A stretch of DNA of 64,000 nucleotides from an uncultured Granulosicoccus sp. (GTDB taxonomy: Bacteria; Pseudomonadota; Gammaproteobacteria; Granulosicoccales; Granulosicoccaceae). Under the pieces are notes generated by a model that was not told the origin of the DNA, did no database searches, and saw nothing but the letters and a program-made list of their open reading frames with translations. Each line of letters begins with the position of its first letter. Within the stretch, counting starts at the first letter, position 1. Where the stretch lies: contig CANMQI010000025.1 of assembly GCA_947499955.1 (NCBI GenBank), forward strand, positions 1 through 64,000, read 5' to 3'. Of this stretch, positions 58,866 through 64,000 are shown one piece after another. The translations under genes and the position numbers were made by a program.

Positions 58866-59543
58866 TCAGAACCAGCCAGCCACGTAGCCGACGCCACCGA
58901 CGGCTACCGCCAGGAACACGATTCCCAGCCAGAACTTCTGGAAACTGACTTCCGGCAAGGTCTGCTTCTCCGGCCATTTCATCCAGCCGCTGATCATCGG
59001 GCTGATCAGATTCAGGCGGGCGTACACCAAGTACACGAACACCATGATGATGTGTACGGCAATGACAATCTGAATGAGCTGTGCGTTGAGATGATGAATG
59101 CGATAGGCCAGATCGGTCGCCGAACCGGATAAGGCGCCGTACAGGGCACCTTCGATGAACTCATCTTCGTCGGCGATGAAAAAGCCGGTGACCGCCTGCG
59201 TCGTCAGAACAAGCAGCATGGCCAGAACAGCCCAGCTACCCGCGGCATTGTGTCCACGCTCGCTGTGTATCTGGCGTCGAAACAGCATGGCCAGATGATG
59301 CAAGCCGGCAACCGGGCTTTGCAACAAGGCGGAAAGTCGGGCATTGCTGCTGCCGGCAATGCCCCACAGCACTCGAAATACAATCAGCGCCAGTACAAAC
59401 TCACCGGCGTTGCGATGCCAGTCGAAGAACTGCCATCCCGTCTCACCACTGATCAGCAGAAAACCGACACTGACCACCAGACTCCAGTGGAAGAGCCTGA
59501 CCCAGATATCCCATACCCTGACGTTTCGAAAATCGGTATCCAT
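58866..59543 (-). CDS. Di-heme cytochrome b561-type membrane protein
   Basis: A 225-residue membrane cytochrome of the Ni-Fe hydrogenase/b561 type with four helices. Heme-ligand histidines are expected in RLFHWSLV, WHRNAGEFVL, LHHLAMLF and IHHLNAQLIQIVIAVHIIMV. A last helix (FWLGIVFLAVAVGGVGYVAGW) ends the protein. It probably accepts electrons from quinol or passes them to a periplasmic c-type cytochrome. It follows the cytochrome c' gene by 55 nt on the same strand, so the pair is likely one operon. Confidence 0.9.
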   Translation of the reverse strand: MDTDFRNVRVWDIWVRLFHWSLVVSVGFLLISGETGWQFFDWHRNAGEFVLALIVFRVLWGIAGSSNARLSALLQSPVAGLHHLAMLFRRQIHSERGHNAAGSWAVLAMLLVLTTQAVTGFFIADEDEFIEGALYGALSGSATDLAYRIHHLNAQLIQIVIAVHIIMVFVYLVYARLNLISPMISGWMKWPEKQTLPEVSFQKFWLGIVFLAVAVGGVGYVAGWF

Positions 59544-59598
59544 GAGTGTGTCTGCGTATGAATTGGGTGATTGACGCTGATGGTGCGTTTTTCAGCCG

Positions 59599-60084
59599 CT
59601 ATTTCTTCTCGGCGCGAAAGTCATCATGGCAGCCCTTGCAGGAGGCGCCGACATCGCCGATGGCGCCTTGCAGTTCACCCAGGCCGTTGCCGGCGACCGG
59701 CACCAGGGCGGCAACCGCTTCTGACAGGGCTGACGCTTTTTCCGTGATGGCAGGATAGGTTTCCCAGATTTCCGGGAGCGCTCGAGTCGCGATATTGCCT
59801 TCTGTCTGGTTGTCCGATCCAGCGGGCCAGAACTGGCTTTGACCCAGGTTGGCAGCGGCGTTGAGATTGTTGGCAGCCTCGGTGGCAACCGCGGCATCAT
59901 AGGGAATCTTTTCCTTGGCCATGGCGCTCAGAATGCCGACGTTGAAGCTGTACAGCTGGAACATGCCCTGGCGAGCCTTGATGGCATCATCGTAGGGGCC
60001 GTCTGCTGCTTGGCTGAAGGTGCTGGAGGCAATCAGTGCACAACAGGCGCAAGCCGCCGAGAGTGTCAGTTTCTTGATCATCAT
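59599..60084 (-). CDS. Cytochrome c' / c556-type periplasmic cytochrome
   Basis: The 161-residue secreted protein has a signal peptide (MMIKKLTLSAACACCALIAS, cleavage near FSQAA). A four-helix class II cytochrome c follows, with the C-terminal heme motif CKGCH and the distal region FQLYSFNVGIL near the N-terminus. Cytochromes c' bind NO or act in electron transfer, and c556 is the six-coordinate variant; the short Met/Phe-rich start does not settle which. ATG 60084; the second Met is also possible. Together with the b561-type gene it forms a small electron-transfer unit. Confidence 0.93.
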   Translation of the reverse strand: MMIKKLTLSAACACCALIASSTFSQAADGPYDDAIKARQGMFQLYSFNVGILSAMAKEKIPYDAAVATEAANNLNAAANLGQSQFWPAGSDNQTEGNIATRALPEIWETYPAITEKASALSEAVAALVPVAGNGLGELQGAIGDVGASCKGCHDDFRAEKK

Positions 60085-60347
60085 GTTTCTGCTTCTTCCT
60101 TAATGGTTGATCGATAAACGAGATCATTCGGATAGAATGAATGGACAACTGATTCCGCCATCAGACACTAACAAACATCGACGCTTGATTTGTATCGGCG
60201 ATGTAACTTTTTCGGGGCATGCTACCGCTCAGTCTCTGCGCTTGTTCAGCCAGCCTGTCCAGCCTTGCAGTGCCGTAATCCGCTGAGTGCACAATGGCGC
60301 AATTCAATCCAGCGGGCAGCCATGCCCCACGACGGAGAAAACGACTC

Positions 60348-61190
60348 ATGAGTGACAGACCTCTGGTCTCTGCACAATGGCTATACGATCATCTGGCCGA
60401 TGACGATGTGCGCATCGTGGATACTTCCTGGCACATGCCGGCCAGCGGGCGTGATTCTCGCAGCGAATATGAGCGAGAGCATGTGCCAGGTGCGGTGTTT
60501 TTCGATCTGGACGAGCATTCCAGCCCATCGCACCTGCCGCACATGATGCCATCGGCCGAGCAGTTCGCTGAAGCCATGAGTCAGCTTGGCATTGCAGAGT
60601 CACACCGCATCGTGGTCTACGATTCGCTTGGCCTGTTCTCGGCGGCCAGACTCTGGTGGATGTTGCGTCACTTCGGTGCCGACAAGGTGTTCGTGCTGGA
60701 TGGGGGCTTGCCCGCCTGGCAGGCAGCAGACTACCCGGTGGAGAGTCGGGAAACCGAGCCTGAGCCGGTACCCTTCACGGTTGGCAAGGCAGCCTTTGCC
60801 ATCGCCTCTGCCGCACAGGTGTACGAGGCGTCACAGAGCGGTAGCCGCCTGGTGCTGGATGCACGTTCGCAGGCACGTTTTCTGGGAGAAGAGAAGGAAG
60901 CCAGGCCGGGTCTGCGTAGTGGGCATGTGCCCGGTAGCAAGAGCATGCCGTTTACCGAACTGCTGGATAACGGCTTCCTGAAGTCGAATGAACAGCTGCA
61001 GGAAATTCTGGCAAGTCGCGGTGTGACGGGCGACAGCACCGTGATAACCACTTGTGGTTCCGGGGTCACGGCTGCGGTAATCAGTCTGGCGCTGGAATGC
61101 ATCGGCGTGCCGGATGTGGCGCTGTACGACGGGTCCTGGACCGAGTGGGGTGCACTGGAGGACATGCCGGTCGCCACCTCCACCTCCTGA
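60348..61190 (+). CDS. sseA: 3-mercaptopyruvate sulfurtransferase
   Basis: SseA moves sulfur from 3-mercaptopyruvate to cyanide or protein thiols. The 280-residue tandem rhodanese has an inactive N-domain (VRIVDTSWHMP, ESHRIVVYDSLGLFSAARLWWML) and an active C-domain with the six-residue loop CGSGVT (TTCGSGVTAAVI) specific to mercaptopyruvate over thiosulfate. ATG 60348 has GGAG ~10 nt upstream; the in-frame extension to 60294 is less likely. It converges with the second TTT transporter with 9 nt between stops. Confidence 0.93.
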   Translation: MSDRPLVSAQWLYDHLADDDVRIVDTSWHMPASGRDSRSEYEREHVPGAVFFDLDEHSSPSHLPHMMPSAEQFAEAMSQLGIAESHRIVVYDSLGLFSAARLWWMLRHFGADKVFVLDGGLPAWQAADYPVESRETEPEPVPFTVGKAAFAIASAAQVYEASQSGSRLVLDARSQARFLGEEKEARPGLRSGHVPGSKSMPFTELLDNGFLKSNEQLQEILASRGVTGDSTVITTCGSGVTAAVISLALECIGVPDVALYDGSWTEWGALEDMPVATSTS

Positions 61191-61199
61191 TACAGCGGG

Positions 61200-62717
61200 T
61201 CAGGTTGCAGGGCGTTGCCTGTCGGTGCGACGGCGACGCCACTGCTGAACCCACGGCAGTTGTGACAGCAGGATGCCCATCAATGCCAGGCTCAGCACGA
61301 AGGTGATGGGATGCGAGACAAAGTTCCACAGAAAGGTACTGATGTCCCCGCGCGCACCGAGCATGGCGCGACGATAATTCGAATCCATCATGGGGCCAAG
61401 GATGACGCCGAGGATGACAGGTCCCACCTGAAAGCCGTAGATCTTCATGAAGTAGCCGATGAGGCCGAACAGCAGCATCCAGTAGACATGAGTCACGTTG
61501 TTCTGAATGGCATAGGTGCCCACGGCGGACAGTACGATGATCAGCGGGATCATCACCGCCTTGGGGCATTCAACGATACGCGTGAAGATGCGGACTCCGG
61601 TCAGGCCGAACAGCAGCAGAAAGCAGTTCGCCAGTGTCAGCGAGCCGACAATGAACCAGAACAGATGTGGCGTCTCTATCAGCAGCAGCGGACCGGGTTT
61701 CAGCCCGTGTATGAAGAGTGCACCGATGATGACGGCAGTGACAGCGTCACCGGGAATGCCGAGGGTCAGCATGGGAATATGGGCACCACCGACCGCTGCG
61801 TTGTTGGCACTCTCCGGGGCAACCAGACCTTCGGTGGCACCCCGGCCGAAAGGATGCTCGGGGTTGCGGGTCGAGCGTTTGGCATGGTCATAGGCCAGCA
61901 ATGCGGCGATATCACCGCCGGTGCCGGGCAGTGCGCCTATCACCGTACCGATACCGGAACTGCGCAGGGCCAGCCAGAAGTAGCGCTTGATGCTGGACCA
62001 TTCAGGCAGGATGCGTCCGATTTTCTGGCGCACTGCCGGCAGATCGAGCTGGCGCAACTGCACCAGCGCTTCCGCCACACCGAAGAAGCCGATCATGGCG
62101 GCGATGTAGGGTATGCCGCCCATCAAGGTCACTGAGCCGAAGGTAAAGCGGCCTTCAGCGGTCATGGGGTCCAGACCCACCATGCTGATCAGTACTCCCA
62201 GGGCGCCGGCGAAGGCACCCTTGGCAAAGCTCTCACCGGACAGGGTGCCAACCAGGGTGATGCCGATGAGGCCGAGCAGCAGATAGTCGCGTGAATTGAA
62301 CATCAGCGCAAACCCCGAGATGACTGGCGCAAACAGCGCCAGGGCCAGTATGCCGATGAAGCCGCCGAAAACACTCATCAGGGTGGTCAGTCCGATGGCC
62401 TCGCCAGCCTTGCCCTGTTGTGCCATCGGATAGCCATCCAGGGCGCTGGCGATGGCGCTGGGTGCACCGGGAATATTGAGCAGAATGGCGGTGCGCGAGC
62501 CACCATAGACACCGCCGATGAACACCCCGCTGATCAGGGCCAGTGCTTCGTTGACTTCCCACTTGAAGGTGAAGGAAATCAGGATGGATGTGGCCATGGT
62601 GACCGACAGACCGGGAATGGCACCCACATAGATGCCGGCAAAGGTGCCAGCCGCCGTGAGCATGACCAGCCAGGGGTCGAGCCAGGCAATGGCGAAGAAA
62701 CTCAGCGCATCCGGCAT
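61200..62717 (-). CDS. tctA: TTT transporter large permease subunit TctA (second system)
   Basis: A 505-residue permease with ~11-12 helices. The motifs are VGAIPGLSVTMATSILISF, LLNIPGAPSAIASALDGYP, GALPGTGGDIAALLAYD and NNAAVGGAHIPMLTLGIPG. Compared with the first TctA in the window the halves align but the selectivity loops differ, so the substrates probably differ. ATG 62717 overlaps the tctB stop (TGATG). A longer start (62843) would read into tctB. Confidence 0.95.
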   Translation of the reverse strand: MPDALSFFAIAWLDPWLVMLTAAGTFAGIYVGAIPGLSVTMATSILISFTFKWEVNEALALISGVFIGGVYGGSRTAILLNIPGAPSAIASALDGYPMAQQGKAGEAIGLTTLMSVFGGFIGILALALFAPVISGFALMFNSRDYLLLGLIGITLVGTLSGESFAKGAFAGALGVLISMVGLDPMTAEGRFTFGSVTLMGGIPYIAAMIGFFGVAEALVQLRQLDLPAVRQKIGRILPEWSSIKRYFWLALRSSGIGTVIGALPGTGGDIAALLAYDHAKRSTRNPEHPFGRGATEGLVAPESANNAAVGGAHIPMLTLGIPGDAVTAVIIGALFIHGLKPGPLLLIETPHLFWFIVGSLTLANCFLLLFGLTGVRIFTRIVECPKAVMIPLIIVLSAVGTYAIQNNVTHVYWMLLFGLIGYFMKIYGFQVGPVILGVILGPMMDSNYRRAMLGARGDISTFLWNFVSHPITFVLSLALMGILLSQLPWVQQWRRRRTDRQRPAT

Positions 62718-63223
62718 CAGAGGAACAGATCCCGCACGACGCCAGTCGGCAGAATGACCTGGAACACCACGCGAAACAGCAGGTGTATCACCAGCAGTGA
62801 GAAGAGGGTAGTCAGCAGGGACATCCAGAACGGTTTCTTCCACAGATAGCAGAAGCTGGCCAGCAGGAATAGCCCCGAGTCCAGAAGGAAGCCCAGTGAT
62901 GGCATGGCCAGCACGTACAGAATCACGAAGACTGTCATCAGGGCCACCCTTGCAGGCAGCACGCGCCTGTCATCGTTCGCAGCAGGCGTGCCGTTGGGGA
63001 TCTTCTGGCCAGGAGCCGGCGCCGGATTGCCGCGGAAGGCAAACAACGCGGAGATAAGCATCACGCTTGCCGCCAGCATGGGAAAGACGCCGGGCGATGA
63101 GAGTTTGGTGAAGCCTGCAATCAGCCATGCCTGCCAGAGCGCTGCGGCACTGAAGACGATCAGAACCGCGATGAAGACGCGTTCACCGCGGCGGCCGTGG
63201 GAGGGATGATCCTGTTGTGACAC
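62717..63223 (-). CDS. tctB: TTT transporter small permease subunit TctB (second system)
   Basis: A 168-residue membrane protein with four hydrophobic segments and the TctB-type FTKLSSPGVFPMLAASVMLI near residue 35. A GTG start at 63223 (MSQQDHPSH) is assumed. The assignment rests on topology and position between tctC and tctA; translation is coupled to tctA. The N-terminal 15 residues are unusually polar. Confidence 0.9.
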   Translation of the reverse strand: MSQQDHPSHGRRGERVFIAVLIVFSAAALWQAWLIAGFTKLSSPGVFPMLAASVMLISALFAFRGNPAPAPGQKIPNGTPAANDDRRVLPARVALMTVFVILYVLAMPSLGFLLDSGLFLLASFCYLWKKPFWMSLLTTLFSLLVIHLLFRVVFQVILPTGVVRDLFL

Positions 63224-63257
63224 TGAAAATGACCAGAGCGTTCAGCGGATGATGGAG

Positions 63258-63281
63258 TGGTATTTTCAGTCAGACTGAAAC
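63258..63281 (-). terminator. Weak hairpin between tctC and tctB
   Basis: TTTCAGTC-A-GACTGAAA (63264-63271 and 63273-63280), a perfect 8-bp inverted repeat with one central base, directly after the tctC stop. In RNA a 6-bp stem is possible. It may moderate expression of tctBA or stabilise tctC mRNA. Confidence 0.35.
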
Positions 63282-64000
63282 TCAGGGGCGCTCGATGCCG
63301 AGACTCTCGGGGCTGACCTTGGCAGCTCCCGTGTCCTGCAGTACCCAGGCCGTGATCTGTTGCCAGCGGCTCAGAAAGGCTGACGCCTGCTCACCGCTGA
63401 GGTCCATCAGGACATTGCCGGCATTGGTCATGAAGGTCTGGTACTGCTCGTTCTCCGAGGCTTGCTCGAATGCGGCGACCAGACTTGCCTTGACATCGTC
63501 AGCCACGTCCTGTCGCACGAATACGCCGTAGAAGGGGCCCCATGGCAGGTACGCAGCCATATCGGGCAGGGCATCGGTAATGGCCGGGATGCCCGGCAGG
63601 GAGTCTACCGGTGCGTCGTTGACAACGGCCAGAGCCCGCACGGTGCCTGCCTTGATCTGTTCTGCAGCTGCGGAGATACCGGCTGGCATGAAATCCACTT
63701 CATTGCCCAGCATGGCCGTCAAGCCGGGGCCTTCGCCGCCAAAGGGGATGGGCGTGACGTCGAAGTCGGCAGAGTTCGCGACCAGCGCGGCAACCGTGCT
63801 GGGCAAGCCACCTGGACCTGTCGAGCCCATCAGAACCTGTCCCGGATTGGCCTTGATGTCAGCCAGAAGCTCTTCGAGAGTCTGGTATTTCGAATCGGCA
63901 GGCACGGTGATGACAGCCACGCCGCGCCCCAGAATTCGCACGGGGTAGAACGAGGAGTAGTCCAGATCGGCAACACCCATGATCGGATGCAACTGCGGGT
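63282..64000 (-). CDS. tctC: TTT transporter substrate-binding protein TctC (partial, 5' end outside window)
   Basis: The frame is open to the right edge; about 239 residues are visible. Bug-family signs are VITVPADSKYQTLEELLADI, GSTGPGGLPSTVAALVA, FDVTPIPFGGEGPGLTAMLG, VDFMPAGISAAAEQIKAGTV and PGIPAITDALPD. The signal peptide and first loop are missing. It heads the second TTT operon tctC-tctB-tctA, whose gene order differs from the first (tctC-tctA-tctB). Confidence 0.92.
   Translation of the reverse strand, partial: PQLHPIMGVADLDYSSFYPVRILGRGVAVITVPADSKYQTLEELLADIKANPGQVLMGSTGPGGLPSTVAALVANSADFDVTPIPFGGEGPGLTAMLGNEVDFMPAGISAAAEQIKAGTVRALAVVNDAPVDSLPGIPAITDALPDMAAYLPWGPFYGVFVRQDVADDVKASLVAAFEQASENEQYQTFMTNAGNVLMDLSGEQASAFLSRWQQITAWVLQDTGAAKVSPESLGIERP

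Noticed and set aside
1..64000. Mobile elements, CRISPR arrays, tRNA or rRNA genes
   Set aside because: Looked for transposase or integrase motifs, regularly spaced repeats and cloverleaf or rRNA segments; none found by eye. A tRNA/rRNA covariance scan would settle it.

Overview
The window looks like ordinary chromosome from a free-living, probably marine or aquatic, aerobic to facultatively anaerobic gammaproteobacterium. Support comes from moderately high GC with strongly GC-biased third codon positions, and from Fnr/HemN, a RlmG-type methyltransferase, YegD, YghU, YghZ and TrhO homologues. A class I polyhydroxybutyrate (PHB) gene set, an AcuI-type acrylyl-CoA reductase and several carboxylate and amino-acid importers fit the same picture. 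A Granulosicoccus-like (Chromatiales-type) host is only a guess from memory. I see no rRNA, tRNA, insertion sequence, phage gene, integrase or CRISPR array; both window edges cut genes.

Layout. 1-3.0 kb: 3' part of a giant cadherin/CSPG-repeat protein with a hexanucleotide (Glu-Pro) linker and a membrane tail. 3.1-5.2 kb: Rof-like Rho inhibitor, aldo/keto reductase, alpha/beta hydrolase. 5.3-11.6 kb: PHB cluster on the minus strand (phaB, two phasins, phaR, phaC) and a divergent PHB-depolymerase-type esterase; phaA is not in the window. 11.7-19.0 kb: Lrp-type regulator, a frame-disrupted hypothetical gene and a large FAD/Fe-S dehydrogenase, divergent from a complete tripartite tricarboxylate transporter (tctCAB). 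19.2-22.4 kb: YghZ-type reductase, small zinc-finger protein, EamA transporter, universal stress protein. 22.5-24.9 kb: fnr divergent from hemN, with two perfect TTGAC-N4-GTCAA boxes. 25.0-40.7 kb: mostly housekeeping and sugar or redox genes (YghU, YegD, Ldh2-type dehydrogenase, DEAD-box helicase, Gfo/Idh/MocA, nitroreductase, AGE epimerase, one conserved unknown, AcuI, TrhO, diguanylate cyclase, amylosucrase, GcvR-like). 40.8-47.0 kb: complete liv branched-chain amino-acid ABC transporter plus a GntR/FCD regulator. 47.4-54.7 kb: RlmG, then a two-gene sensory operon (hybrid kinase plus a PBP-GAF sensor without HTH) divergent from an HMG-CoA-lyase-like/CoA-transferase pair. 54.8-60.1 kb: HerA/DUF87-type ATPase, a small Trp-rich protein, GST, cytochrome b561 and cytochrome c'. 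60.3-64 kb: SseA sulfurtransferase and a second TTT transporter (tctA, tctB, partial tctC).

How the genes work together. The PHB promoters for the short phasin, phaB and the esterase share TGC-N2/3-GCA-type elements at the -10, start or -35 region, which suggests one PhaR regulon. Fnr probably controls hemN and the tandem-domain stress protein through class II sites. Two TTT systems and the liv system point to scavenging of organic acids and amino acids; the FAD/Fe-S dehydrogenase and the Ldh2-type dehydrogenase would oxidise hydroxy acids. The least familiar parts are the PBP-GAF/hybrid-kinase module facing the HMGL/CoA-transferase pair, the conserved unknown at 33.1-34.6 kb, and the small protein ahead of the HerA-like ATPase. 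All names come from reading motifs and remembered homologues; no search was run.
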